A stretch of 64,000 nt of DNA from Streptomyces colonosanans. Lineage in GTDB: Bacteria > Actinomycetota > Actinomycetes > Streptomycetales > Streptomycetaceae. Location: contig NZ_MLYP01000004.1 in assembly GCF_001866645.1 (NCBI RefSeq), forward strand, positions 1 through 64,000, given 5' to 3'. The position numbers were made by a program, and so were the translations under genes. This document shows positions 46,421-54,682 of this stretch, one piece after another. A model generated the notes under the pieces. It had not been told where the DNA came from. It did no database searches and saw only the letters and a program-made list of their open reading frames with translations. Numbering within the stretch: the first letter of the stretch is position 1; each line of letters opens with the position of its first letter.

Positions 46421-47158
46421 ATGCGCGCACTGCGAATACTGCTGATCTTCATCGTGGTTCTGGGCGGCCTCTTCCTGATCGTGGACCGGGTCGCCGTCCA
46501 CTTCGCGGAGAACGAGGCGGCCGACAGGCTGAAGGCCCACGAGAACCTGGCCACCACCCCCGACGTGTCCATCCACGGCTTCCCCTTCCTCACCCAGCTC
46601 ATCGACGGTGAGCTGGACGACATCGAGGTCGGCATCAAGGACTACGAGGCGGTCTCCGGCAACGGCAACGAGAGGATCCGCATCGACGACCTGAACGCCC
46701 ATATGAAGGGCGTGAAGTTCTCCGGGGACTACAGCTCCGCCACCGCCGCCGACGCCACCGGCACCGCGCTCATCGCGTACGACGAGCTGCTCAAGACGGC
46801 CAAGCCGGAGCCCACCCAGGTCGCGCCCGGCCTCACCGCCCGTGTCCTCGGTCTCTCGGACGGCGGCAACGGCAAGATCAAGGTCGCGATCGAGGCGACG
46901 GTGTTCGGCGCCAAGCTGCCGAAGCCGGTCTATGTGCTCAGCTCGGTCGCGGTCCAGGGTGACGCGGTGAAGGTACACGCGGACGCCCTGCCCAAGTTCG
47001 GCGGCGTCCAGCTCGGCGAGAGCCGGTTCCGGGCGATCACGGACTTCCAGCAGAAGATCGACCGGCTTCCCGGCGGTATACGGCTCGACAGGGTCGAGGC
47101 GGCCGAGGACGGGGTGGAGATCACGGTCAAGGGTTCGCACATCAGCCTCGTGGGGTAA
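46421..47158 (+). CDS. DUF2993 (LmeA-like) protein
   Basis: A 245-residue protein with an N-terminal signal or anchor helix (LRILLIFIVVLGGLFLIVDRVAV) and a DUF2993 domain (DVSIHGFPFLTQLIDGELDD, LNAHMKGVKFSG). LmeA of mycobacteria, of the same family, acts on envelope glycolipids as a BPI-fold lipid-binding protein. It is probably exported. The 213-bp gap before it has no clear feature. Confidence 0.88.
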   Translation: MRALRILLIFIVVLGGLFLIVDRVAVHFAENEAADRLKAHENLATTPDVSIHGFPFLTQLIDGELDDIEVGIKDYEAVSGNGNERIRIDDLNAHMKGVKFSGDYSSATAADATGTALIAYDELLKTAKPEPTQVAPGLTARVLGLSDGGNGKIKVAIEATVFGAKLPKPVYVLSSVAVQGDAVKVHADALPKFGGVQLGESRFRAITDFQQKIDRLPGGIRLDRVEAAEDGVEITVKGSHISLVG

Positions 47159-47361
47159 CAACCACTGACGGGCGGCGACGGCAGGGTGTCCGAAGAGCGA
47201 GACGCACCAGTCCGTACTGCAGATCCGATGAGGGGCGAAAGTGCCCGGAAGCCGTGCGGCGACGGCGCGGCGCTCCCATTGGTCCCACATTCCGGACGAT
47301 CGCGTCTCACAGAACGACACACCGGTGGCACACCGGGCTCTCCGTCCCTACGATCGACGGC

Positions 47362-47442
47362 ATGCAGCGACAGGCGGATCTCACCAAGCGACGGGCAGTG
47401 GACCTGTGCCGCGTCGCCGCCATGCTCTGTCGCATTTCCTGA
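47362..47442 (+). CDS. Cysteine-containing leader peptide upstream of the sulfurtransferase gene
   Basis: A 26-codon reading frame, ending DLCRVAAMLCRIS, precedes the sulfurtransferase gene by 171 bp. The R-x-VDLCRVA-x-x-LCR end is the signature of the putative leader peptides found upstream of sulfur genes in Streptomyces. Two Cys codons near the end could stall ribosomes when cysteine is short, which would alter folding of the following RNA. The downstream inverted repeats at 47481-47500 and 47512-47527 are candidates for that switch. Confidence 0.75.
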   Translation: MQRQADLTKRRAVDLCRVAAMLCRIS

Positions 47443-47480
47443 GTGGGAGAGCGGACTCCCGTAGCCCCGGCCCCGATCCC

Positions 47481-47527
47481 GGCGTCCTGATCGTGACGCC
47501 CTGATCCTCGACACAAGGCCACTTGTG
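47481..47527 (+). promoter_or_regulatory. Two inverted repeats between leader peptide and sulfurtransferase
   Basis: GGCGTC-N8-GACGCC (47481-47500) and CACAAG-GCCA-CTTGTG (47512-47527). The first may be an RNA hairpin of the leader; the second looks like a protein operator. Confidence 0.5.
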
Positions 47528-47613
47528 CGCCGCGTACGCCACCGCTGAATTGCGTACCCGCACCGCTTTTCACTCGTACATCCCCGCCGCAACCGCCCCG
47601 GAGGAGAAAGAGC

Positions 47614-48459
47614 ATGAGCCGCAGCGACGTCCTGGTCGACGCAGACTGGCTGCAGGACCACCTGGACGACTCGGACATCGCGATCGTCGAGGTCGACGAG
47701 GACACGTCCGCGTACGACAAGAACCACATCAGGAACGCCATCCGGATCGACTGGACGAAGGACCTCCAGGACCCGGTCCGCCGTGACTTCATCGACCAGG
47801 CCGGCTTCGAGAAGCTGCTGTCGGGCAAGGGCATCGCCAACGACACGCTGGTGATCCTCTACGGCGGCAACAACAACTGGTTCGCGTCCTACGCCTTCTG
47901 GTACTTCAAGCTGTACGGCCACGAGAACGTCAAGCTCCTCGACGGCGGCCGCAAGAAGTGGGAGCTGGACGCCCGCGAGCTGGTCGACGGCACCGAAGTG
48001 CCCGAGCGCCCGGCCACCGACTACCAGGCCAAGCCGCAGGACACCTCCCTGCGCGCCTTCCGCGACGAGGTGATCGCCGCGATCGGCTCGCAGAACCTGG
48101 TCGACGTCCGCTCGCCCGACGAGTTCTCCGGCAAGCTGCTCGCCCCCGCGCACCTGCCGCAGGAGCAGTCGCAGCGTCCGGGCCACGTCCCGACCGCCCG
48201 CAACATCCCGTGGTCCAAGAACGCCAACGACGACGGCACGTTCAAGTCGGACGAGGAGCTCAGGAAGCTCTACACCGAGGAGGACATCGACCTGGCCAAG
48301 GACACCATCGCCTACTGCCGCATCGGTGAGCGCTCAGCGCTGACCTGGTTCGTCCTGCACGAGCTGCTCGGCGTCCCGAACGTCAGGAACTACGACGGCT
48401 CCTGGACCGAGTACGGCTCGCTCGTCGGTGTTCCGATCGAGCTCGGCGCCGCCAAGTAA
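47614..48459 (+). CDS. cysA: Thiosulfate sulfurtransferase (rhodanese, CysA2/SseA type)
   Basis: A 281-residue protein of two rhodanese domains; the second has the active loop CRIGERS (Cys about 236), the first is inactive. It moves sulfane sulfur from thiosulfate to acceptors. The gene is followed by a DUF1416 gene, the same pair as cysA2-sseC2 in Mycobacterium. GGAGGAG lies seven bases before the ATG. Confidence 0.92.
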   Translation: MSRSDVLVDADWLQDHLDDSDIAIVEVDEDTSAYDKNHIRNAIRIDWTKDLQDPVRRDFIDQAGFEKLLSGKGIANDTLVILYGGNNNWFASYAFWYFKLYGHENVKLLDGGRKKWELDARELVDGTEVPERPATDYQAKPQDTSLRAFRDEVIAAIGSQNLVDVRSPDEFSGKLLAPAHLPQEQSQRPGHVPTARNIPWSKNANDDGTFKSDEELRKLYTEEDIDLAKDTIAYCRIGERSALTWFVLHELLGVPNVRNYDGSWTEYGSLVGVPIELGAAK

Positions 48460-48494
48460 TCCCGGATCCCCGGACCTACCCGGAAGGAAGAACC

Positions 48495-48782
48495 ATGTGT
48501 GGAGCGAAGGCCGGCGGCCCCGACGCCTCGACGATCAAGCCCGGTGAGACCACGATCCAGGGCCAGGTGACCCGCAACGGCGAGCCCGTCGCCGGGTATG
48601 TGCGCCTGCTGGACTCGACGGAAGAGTTCACCGCCGAGGTCCCGACCTCTGCGACCGGACAGTTCCGCTTCTACGCGGCCGAGGGCACCTGGACCGTGCG
48701 CGCCCTGGTGCCGGGCGCCACCGCGGACCGTACGGTCGTCGCCCGGAAGGGCGGTCTCGCGGAGGTCGCGATCGCCGTGTGA
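48495..48782 (+). CDS. DUF1416 (SseC-like) protein
   Basis: A 95-residue protein starting MCGAKAGGPDA, with a beta-sandwich pattern (TTIQGQVTRNGEPVAGYVRLLD, GQFRFYAAEGTWTVRALVP). DUF1416 proteins are found next to rhodanese genes in actinobacteria; the role in sulfur metabolism is unproven. AAGGAAG precedes the ATG. It ends the sulfur operon. Confidence 0.9.
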   Translation: MCGAKAGGPDASTIKPGETTIQGQVTRNGEPVAGYVRLLDSTEEFTAEVPTSATGQFRFYAAEGTWTVRALVPGATADRTVVARKGGLAEVAIAV

Positions 48783-48823
48783 CGGCACACTCCACGACGG
48801 TCCGACGGACCGTACGTGCACGG

Positions 48824-48880
48824 CCGAAGGGCCGCACCCCCGGGGGTTGGACGCCATACCGGTGGGGTGCGGCCCTTCGG
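48824..48880 (+). terminator. Terminator of the sulfurtransferase operon
   Basis: A 17-bp perfect stem (48824-48840 CCGAAGGGCCGCACCCC with 48864-48880) and a 23-base loop. Confidence 0.85.
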
Positions 48881-48904
48881 TGCGCCCCGGCATAGCCTTG
48901 ATGT

Positions 48905-49162
48905 ATGTACGCACGGCGGCGCCACGTCTACTTCGCCATGATGGGCACCTGCATCGGGCTGTTCGTCCTGGCCTGGGGCGTCGTGCGGATCTGGTCGGTG
49001 CCCGCGGCCGTGGGGATGTGCCTGGTCGCGATGGTCATCCCGCCGCTGGCCGCCATGGTCGCGAACCGGCGCGGCCCCGACGACCGCTGGTGGGACGACC
49101 CGTCCGGGGACCCGCAGTCCGACGAGTGGTGGGACGAGCTGGACGGCAAGAAACGGCGGTAG
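48905..49162 (+). CDS. DUF3099 small membrane protein
   Basis: An 85-residue protein with two helices (HVYFAMMGTCIGLFVLAWG and VPAAVGMCLVAMVIPPLAAM) and a Trp/Asp-rich cytoplasmic tail (DDRWWDDPSGDPQSDEWWDEL). This is the DUF3099 pattern of actinobacteria; no function is known. Confidence 0.85.
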   Translation: MYARRRHVYFAMMGTCIGLFVLAWGVVRIWSVPAAVGMCLVAMVIPPLAAMVANRRGPDDRWWDDPSGDPQSDEWWDELDGKKRR

Positions 49163-49501
49163 CCCTCTGCGGATGCCGCTCGGTCCGCTCAGTCCACCGA
49201 GACGGAACCGGTGCCACCCGGCTCCTTCGGGGCCCGGTCCGGTGGGCTGGTCGCCTCCCGGGGGTCGGGTACGCGCATCGTCACGCGCCGGTCCGCGAGT
49301 CCCGGCGTGGCCGTCGAGGCGTACCTGGATGTCCTTGACCTGCCCGGTGTCGTGGAAGTAGAGCACGACGACCTGCCGCACGGATCCTTCGTCAGGGCCG
49401 TCGAGGCCGCGAAAGCGATGCGTGCCGGCTTCGGCATCCGTACGCTCCGGGGTACTTGGTGACCACGGGCTGGACGATCATCATCCCGGCGATGGTCCCG
49501 G
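49163..49501. other. Unclear stretch, possible decayed minus-strand gene
   Basis: About 340 bp without a convincing gene. On the minus strand, 49437-49189 is open (starts MPKPARIAFAAST), but the part that looks best by codon use switches frame: VVLYFHDTGQVKDIQVRLDG lies in a different frame from the flanks. This may be a gene with two frameshifts, or chance. Confidence 0.3.
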
Positions 49502-49864
49502 TCAGTAGACGAGAGCCTGGGTGTCGTCGGCCAGCGACTCCTGGACGAAGACCTGGGAGCCCGCGATCCGTACGCCCTCGATGACGTCCTTCTCCGTGAT
49601 CTCGCGACGGGCCGCGCACTGCGTGCACAGGGTGATCCGCCCCGCCGCCAGGATCGAGTCGATCAGGTCGGGCAGTGGAGCCGCGTGCGGCAGTTCGAAC
49701 CCGGCGGCCCGGCCCGGCAGCGCGAACCAGGACGACTCGCCGGTCAGCCACAGGGAGACATCGACGCCGCTGGCCACGGCCACGGCCGCCACGGTGAACG
49801 CCTGCGAGCAGCGCTCCGGAGCGTCCGCCCCGGCCGTCACCTTGATCACGAGCTTCTTCGCCAT
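49502..49864 (-). CDS. DsrE/DsrF-like family protein
   Basis: A 120-residue protein with the DsrE pattern: KKLVIKVTAGADAPERCSQAFTVAA at the start, then SGVDVSLWLTGE and an AAGRITLCTQCAARR stretch whose Cys-x-x-Cys may carry sulfur. DsrE-like proteins relay persulfide sulfur. It fits the sulfur group on the other strand (sulfurtransferase, MoaD-like). Confidence 0.88.
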   Translation of the reverse strand: MAKKLVIKVTAGADAPERCSQAFTVAAVAVASGVDVSLWLTGESSWFALPGRAAGFELPHAAPLPDLIDSILAAGRITLCTQCAARREITEKDVIEGVRIAGSQVFVQESLADDTQALVY

Positions 49865-49950
49865 GCCCGAAGCCTAGACCGGGGCGTGGGCCCCGCGCGC
49901 GAGGGGCTCGTGCCCCTCATGGCGCTCCTACCCGTGTGACGTGCGCCGGT

Positions 49951-50364
49951 TCACGCGCGGTGCTCCTCCCGAAGGTGCCGGCACAGCAGGACGTTCGCGT
50001 CCGTCTCCGCGCTGCGGTCGTGCTCCGCGCATGCGGCCTCGCGCCGCCCGGCCAGCTCCGTGCACGTCGTACAGCCGGGGACCGGCAGGGGCGGGCGGCT
50101 CAGATCGTCGGGGTCCGGCGTGTTGGCGCCGACCGCCCGGGCGCGCTCGTTCGCCGCCCTCACTCCGGCACTCAGTCGCTCCCGCTGCGTGGCCGGGCGG
50201 AGCGCGGCCGGATCGGCCTGCCACTCCCGGCCGCCGCCGACCGGGCGCAGCAGCGCGTACGGGCCCGACCCGTCCTGGTACTCCCCGACCCTGCCCGCCG
50301 CGGGGTCGTAGACGAGCGCTCCGCGCTTCAAGGGCTCCGACTCCGCTGTCGTCTCCGCCGTCAT
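49951..50364 (-). CDS. Conserved streptomycete protein of unknown function
   Basis: A 137-residue soluble protein with a first part that reads ALVYDPAAGRVGEYQD then GGGREWQADPAALRPAT, and a last part with Cys residues (GCTTCTELAGRREAACAEHD, LLCRHLREEH). I recall such proteins as common beside XRE/DUF397 pairs in Streptomyces. The Cys/His end may bind a metal. ATG 50364 is chosen, with AGGA ten bases upstream. Confidence 0.75.
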   Translation of the reverse strand: MTAETTAESEPLKRGALVYDPAAGRVGEYQDGSGPYALLRPVGGGREWQADPAALRPATQRERLSAGVRAANERARAVGANTPDPDDLSRPPLPVPGCTTCTELAGRREAACAEHDRSAETDANVLLCRHLREEHRA

Positions 50365-50545
50365 CCGGTTCCGTTCCTTTCCGCCAACGCCTGCGCCCAG
50401 CGCAATCGCTGAACTACCCTGCGTATTCACGACATTACGAGCATGGCCCCTGAGCAGGGCCCCGACGCCGTGGGGCGACGTCTCGTTCTCCGCCTCTCGG
50501 CGCTATTTCCACAGGTTCCACGGCCTCATTCCACGAAGGAGCACC

Positions 50546-51388
50546 ATGCCGCCGAGACGGGTGATTACGGGCCGCAGTCAGGAGCCCCGGCGGCGGTTCG
50601 CGGAGGAACTCCGGTTACTGCGCACAGCGCGCGGGGAGAGCCTGCGGAAGCTGGGTGAGGTGCTGGGCTGGGACTGGTCGCTGTTCGGGAAGATGGAGAG
50701 CGGCCAGACGCTGGGGAGCCCCGAGGTGGTCCAGGCGCTGGATCAGCACTACGGGACGCCGGGGTTGCTGTTGACGCTGTGGGAACTGGCGGTGGGGGAT
50801 CCGTCGCAGTTCAAGGAGCAGTACCGGCGGTACATGATGCTCGAGGCCGAAGCTGTGAGTCTGTGGCACTACGGGGTGAGCAGGCCGCCAGGGCTTCTTC
50901 AGACGGCTGGATACGCCCGGGAAGCGCTCGCGGCGGGCGGTATCAAGGGGCAGGAGCTGGACCAGCAGGTCGACGCGCGCACCGGTCGGCGAAAGCTGCT
51001 GGAGGGTGACGATGCGCCGCCGTTCCGGGCCATCCTCTCCGAGGCGGTGCTGCGGATTCCGTTGCGCGATGCCGGGGAGTGGCGGGAGCAGCTGGAGTAT
51101 CTCGCAGAGGTGTCGGAGCGGCCGAACGTCACGCTCCACGTGCTGCCGTTCAGCGCCGGTCCGCACGGCTTGGCGAGTACCGACCTGATGTTCCTGCGGC
51201 TGCTGGACGGCCGTACCGTGGCGTATGCGGAGAACGACGTGCGTGGCGAACTGATCGAGGAATCAAGCAGAGTTGAGCGTTTCCATCGCACATATGATGC
51301 GGTGCGCGACATGGCCCTGTCCTCGGTCGAGTCGCGGAAGTTCATCCTGCGAATGTTGGAGGAAGTGCCGTGCGAGCCATCGACCTGA
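50546..51388 (+). CDS. XRE-family regulator with DUF5753 domain
   Basis: A 280-residue protein: N-terminal helix-turn-helix (FAEELRLLRTARGESLRKLGEVLGWDWSLFGKMESG in part, about 17-51) and the DUF5753 domain (EAEAVSLWHYGVSRPPGLLQTAGYA, LHVLPFSAGPHGLASTDLMF). This is the WhiJ/BldB-partner type of streptomycete regulators, which are paired with a DUF397 gene as here (overlap of 19 bp). ECF-like or toxin-antitoxin-like roles have been proposed for such pairs. Confidence 0.9.
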   Translation: MPPRRVITGRSQEPRRRFAEELRLLRTARGESLRKLGEVLGWDWSLFGKMESGQTLGSPEVVQALDQHYGTPGLLLTLWELAVGDPSQFKEQYRRYMMLEAEAVSLWHYGVSRPPGLLQTAGYAREALAAGGIKGQELDQQVDARTGRRKLLEGDDAPPFRAILSEAVLRIPLRDAGEWREQLEYLAEVSERPNVTLHVLPFSAGPHGLASTDLMFLRLLDGRTVAYAENDVRGELIEESSRVERFHRTYDAVRDMALSSVESRKFILRMLEEVPCEPST

Positions 51389-51663
51389 GCAACGCGATGT
51401 GGCGCAAGAGCTCCTACAGCAACTCGGACGGCGGCAACTGCGTAGAGGTCTCCGACGACTTCCTGAGCGCCGCCGACTGGCACAAGAGCTCCTACAGCAA
51501 CTCGGACGGTGGCCAGTGCGTAGAGGTCGCCCACAACCTCCCCTCCGCCGTCCCCGTCCGGGACAGCAAGGACCCCGCCCGCGGAGCGCTCGTCTTCGAG
51601 GCCGCCACGTGGGCCCGCTTCATCGACGACGTCAAGAGTGGCGCACCTCGCGCAGAGGCCTGA
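51370..51663 (+). CDS. DUF397 protein with duplicated core
   Basis: A 97-residue protein. DUF397 proteins normally have one copy of W-x-KSSYSNSDGGNCVEV; this has two (residues 11-27 and 37-53). The DNA shows a 45-bp direct repeat (51406-51450 and 51484-51528, 42 of 45 equal). The C-terminal VPVRDSKDPARGALVFEAATWARFI part is single. GTG start at 51370 inside the end of the XRE gene, so the pair is translationally coupled. Confidence 0.9.
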   Translation: MRAIDLSNAMWRKSSYSNSDGGNCVEVSDDFLSAADWHKSSYSNSDGGQCVEVAHNLPSAVPVRDSKDPARGALVFEAATWARFIDDVKSGAPRAEA

Positions 51664-51726
51664 GCTCCCGCCGCGTAAGCTGGGCTTCGGCCCTGTCGTA
51701 TGCCCACCCCCGCTCAAGGAGCACCC

Positions 51727-51825
51727 GTGGAGATCTTCTTCGAAACCCTGCTGGTCCTCGTCTGCGTCGGCGTGCTCGCCTTCGCCGGTCTGACCGTGAA
51801 GAAGCTGTACCAGGGCCAGCGCTGA
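51727..51825 (+). CDS. Single-helix small membrane protein (32 aa)
   Basis: A 32-residue protein: FFETLLVLVCVGVLAFAGLT is one transmembrane helix, followed by a basic end (VKKLYQGQR). The GTG at 51727 has a perfect AAGGAG site five bases upstream. Codon use is normal for this genome. It is 26 bp before the nitrobindin-like gene and is probably cotranscribed with it. The function is unknown. Confidence 0.8.
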   Translation: MEIFFETLLVLVCVGVLAFAGLTVKKLYQGQR

Positions 51826-51851
51826 CCCCCACCATCCAGGAAGCTCCGCTC

Positions 51852-52427
51852 ATGATCGAGATCCCGTCCGACCTCCACAAGGACCTCGTCCCCCTCGCCT
51901 TCCTGCTCGGGAACTGGGCGGGCGCGGGCGTGCACGACTTCCCCGGGTCCGAGAAGTGCAACTTCGGGCAGGAGGTCTCCTTCACCCACGACGGCCGTGA
52001 CTTCCTGGAGTACCACTCCCACACCTGGGTGCTGGACAGCGAGGGCAACAAGGTCAGGCCGCTGGAGACCGAGTCCGGCTACTGGCGGATCGACGCGGAC
52101 CGCAAGGTCGAGGTCACCATGGTCCGCGACGACGGGGTCGTCGAGGTCTGGTACGGCGAGATGGCCCACAAGAAGCCGCAGATCGACATCGCGACGGACG
52201 CGGTGGCCCGTACGGCCGCCTCGGGCCCGTACAGCGGCGGCAAGCGCCTGTACGGCTACGTGAAGAGCGACCTCATGTGGGTCGGCGAGAAGCAGACCCC
52301 CGAGGTCCCGCTGCGCCCCTACATGTCGGCTCAGCTGAAGAAGGTCGTCTCCCCGGAGGACGTCGAACGCTGGGCGAAGGCCCTCCCGGACGACCTCCCG
52401 GACGACGGCATCGCCTTCTTCAAGTAG
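51852..52427 (+). CDS. Nitrobindin-like heme-binding protein (DUF1794)
   Basis: A 191-residue beta-barrel protein with the nitrobindin motif GNWAGAG near the N-terminus (about 20-26) and the strand pattern YLEYHSHTW-like / SGYWRIDADRKVEVTM / VEVWYGEM. Bacterial nitrobindins bind ferric heme and react with NO or peroxynitrite. AGGAAG lies eight bases before ATG 51852. It precedes nur on the same strand. Confidence 0.88.
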   Translation: MIEIPSDLHKDLVPLAFLLGNWAGAGVHDFPGSEKCNFGQEVSFTHDGRDFLEYHSHTWVLDSEGNKVRPLETESGYWRIDADRKVEVTMVRDDGVVEVWYGEMAHKKPQIDIATDAVARTAASGPYSGGKRLYGYVKSDLMWVGEKQTPEVPLRPYMSAQLKKVVSPEDVERWAKALPDDLPDDGIAFFK

Positions 52428-52520
52428 GCCGAGTCTCCGCCTCCGGCCTCGGCGTGGATCCTCCGGATCCCGGCGATGGCGTCCGCCGGGTCCTCCGTGC
52501 CCGCGCTGATCACTTCTTTG

Positions 52521-52537
52521 GGGCGCCTCCGGCGCCC
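52521..52537 (+). promoter_or_regulatory. Short perfect hairpin upstream of nur
   Basis: GGGCGCC-TCC-GGCGCCC, 20 bp before the nur start. It may be a weak terminator of the nitrobindin-like gene or a control element of nur. Confidence 0.35.
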
Positions 52538-52557
52538 GGCGCTCCTACACTGGCCCT

Positions 52558-52995
52558 GTGGTGAGCACCGACTGGAAGAGCGATCTGCGGCAGCGCGGCT
52601 ACCGGCTGACCCCCCAGCGGCAACTCGTGCTTGAAGCCGTGGACACCCTGGAGCACGCGACCCCCGACGACATCCTCGGCGAGGTGAGGAAGACCGCGTC
52701 CGGGGTCAACATCTCCACCGTCTACCGGACCCTGGAGTTGCTGGAGGAGCTGGGGCTGGTCAGCCACGCCCACCTCGGGCACGGCGCCCCGACGTACCAT
52801 CTGGCGGACCGGCACCACCACATACACCTGGTCTGCCGCGACTGCACGACCGTCATCGAGGCCGACCTCGACGTGGCCGCCGAGTTCATCGCCAAGCTCC
52901 GCGAGACCTTCGATTTCGACACGGACATGAAGCACTTCGCGATCTTCGGCCGGTGCAAGGACTGCTCTCTCAAGAGTTCAACTACCGCGTCGTAG
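52558..52995 (+). CDS. nur: Nickel-responsive Fur-family regulator Nur
   Basis: A 145-residue Fur-family repressor that I recognise as Nur by sequence. All known metal ligands are present: nickel site His70, His72, His126; second site His33, His86, His88, His90. Two CxxC pairs occur (Cys93/96 and Cys133/136). The helix-turn-helix is LTPQRQLVLEAV to NISTVYRTLELLEELG. With nickel bound it represses nickel uptake and the iron superoxide dismutase. Start at GTG 52558, giving MVSTDWKSD. Confidence 0.96.
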   Translation: MVSTDWKSDLRQRGYRLTPQRQLVLEAVDTLEHATPDDILGEVRKTASGVNISTVYRTLELLEELGLVSHAHLGHGAPTYHLADRHHHIHLVCRDCTTVIEADLDVAAEFIAKLRETFDFDTDMKHFAIFGRCKDCSLKSSTTAS

Positions 52996-53005
52996 GCTTG
53001 GATCC

Positions 53006-53971
53006 ATGAAGAGTCCCCTGCTGTCCCTCCCCGGCGCCGTCCCCGGCGAGGGTGTGGATGAAGGTGTCGCCGCCCACTACGGCGACCTGTTCCGCGAACA
53101 GCGTGCCCTCGCCGACGGCACCGGGTTCGTGGACCTCTCGCACCGCGGTGTCATCACCGTCAGCGGTGACGACCGGCTGAGCTGGCTGCACCTCCTGCTC
53201 ACCCAGCACGTCAGCGAACTTCCCGCGCACCAGGCCACCGAGGCACTCATCCTCTCCGCGCACGGCCACATCGAGCACGCGCTGTACCTCGTCGACGACG
53301 GCGAGACGGTCTGGGCCCACGTCGAGCCCGGCACCCAGGACGCGCTGATCGCGTACCTGGAGTCGATGAAGTTCTTCTACCGCGTGGAAGTCGCCGACCG
53401 GACCGCCGAGTTCGCGGTGGTGCACCTGCCGGCCGGTTCGATCGCCGAGGACCCCGAGGGCGTCCTGGTCCGTGAGACGTCGTACGGCCGCGACCTCTTC
53501 CTCCCGCGGACGGACCTGGAGTCGTACGCGCAGAGGAACGGCCCCCCGGCCGGACTCCTGGCCTACGAGGCGCTGCGCGTCGAGCAGCACCGCCCCCGCC
53601 TCGGCTTCGAGACCGACCACCGCACCATCCCGCACGAACTGGGCTGGATCGGCACGGCCGTGCACCTCCAGAAGGGCTGCTACCGGGGCCAGGAGACGGT
53701 CGCCCGGGTCCAGAACCTGGGCAAGCCGCCGCGCCGCCTGGTCTTCCTCCACCTCGACGGCAGCGATGTCCACCTGCCGCCGCACGGCGCGGAACTGCGC
53801 CTCGCGGACGAAGGCGCCGAGGGCCGCAAGATCGGCTTCGTGACGACGTCGGTACGCCACCACGAGCTGGGCCCGGTCGCCCTCGCCCTGGTCAAGCGGA
53901 ACGTCCCGGTCGACGCCCGCCTCCTCGCGGACTCCACCGCGGCGGCACAGGAAGTGATCGTCGAGCCGTAG
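53006..53971 (+). CDS. ygfZ: YgfZ/GcvT-like folate-binding protein
   Basis: A 321-residue protein of the YgfZ family with the signature KGCYRGQE (about 223-230), which contains the essential Cys. YgfZ helps repair or build some iron-sulfur clusters with a folate. The N-terminal GcvT-like fold (VDLSHRGVITVSGDDRLSWLH) is seen. 10 bp after nur, probably cotranscribed. Confidence 0.9.
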   Translation: MKSPLLSLPGAVPGEGVDEGVAAHYGDLFREQRALADGTGFVDLSHRGVITVSGDDRLSWLHLLLTQHVSELPAHQATEALILSAHGHIEHALYLVDDGETVWAHVEPGTQDALIAYLESMKFFYRVEVADRTAEFAVVHLPAGSIAEDPEGVLVRETSYGRDLFLPRTDLESYAQRNGPPAGLLAYEALRVEQHRPRLGFETDHRTIPHELGWIGTAVHLQKGCYRGQETVARVQNLGKPPRRLVFLHLDGSDVHLPPHGAELRLADEGAEGRKIGFVTTSVRHHELGPVALALVKRNVPVDARLLADSTAAAQEVIVEP

Positions 53972-53979
53972 AGTCCGGC

Positions 53980-54405
53980 TCAGATCTCCAGCAGCACGGT
54001 GAACGGGCCGTCGTTCGTCAGCGACACGCTCATCTTCGCGCCGAACCGGCCCGTCGCCACCGTTGCGCCCAGCGAGCGGAGCTGAGCGACCACCTCGTCG
54101 ACGAGGGGCTCGGCGACATCGCCCGGGGCGGCCGCGTTCCAGGTGGGACGGCGGCCTTTGCGGGCATCCCCGTAGAGCGTGAACTGGCTGATCACGAGAA
54201 GCGGCGCGTCGATGTCGGAGCAGGACTTCTCGTCGTGCAGCATCCGGATCGACCAGAGCTTGCGGGCGAGCTGGGCCGCCTTCTCCTTGGTGTCCTCGTG
54301 CGTGACCCCGACGAGCACGCACAGCCCCTCGCCGCTGATCCCGCCGACCGTCTCGCCGTCCACGACGACGCTCGCGCCGTCCACCCTCTGCACCACCGCA
54401 CGCAT
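53980..54405 (-). CDS. dtd: D-aminoacyl-tRNA deacylase
   Basis: A 141-residue Dtd protein with SQFTLYGD and the C-terminal N-x-G-P-x-T motif ([13 protein letters not shown]). It frees D-amino acids from mischarged tRNA. ATG 54405 gives the family N-terminus [11 protein letters not shown] 54417 would add four residues. It converges with ygfZ (8-bp gap). Confidence 0.95.
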   Translation of the reverse strand: MRAVVQRVDGASVVVDGETVGGISGEGLCVLVGVTHEDTKEKAAQLARKLWSIRMLHDEKSCSDIDAPLLVISQFTLYGDARKGRRPTWNAAAPGDVAEPLVDEVVAQLRSLGATVATGRFGAKMSVSLTNDGPFTVLLEI

Positions 54406-54682
54406 GAGGACCATCATGCCGTGCGGGCCCGAATCGGCCGTAAGGGGCCGGGCATCGATCCCTGATCCCCCGTATCCCGTCCCCGCGCATCCCCTCGCGA
54501 TGCCGCCGTCTTCCCCTCCGGTCCTCTTCCAAACGCGTCTTCACAGGCCACAGGTCCATACCCCCCATCCGGGGCTGATCGGGAGCACTCGGTCACAAAG
54601 CGGCCACGCCGGGTGGCACGATGCGTGTGTCGCGGCACATCCGTGGGGTGCCGCGCCGGTCGAGGGGACGGTTAAGAGGCAC

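Noticed and set aside
52428..52515. Minus-strand run with coding-like codons (VISAGTEDPADAIAGI)
   Set aside because: It is short, lies between nitrobindin-like and nur genes, runs into the antisense of the former, and has no ribosome site.
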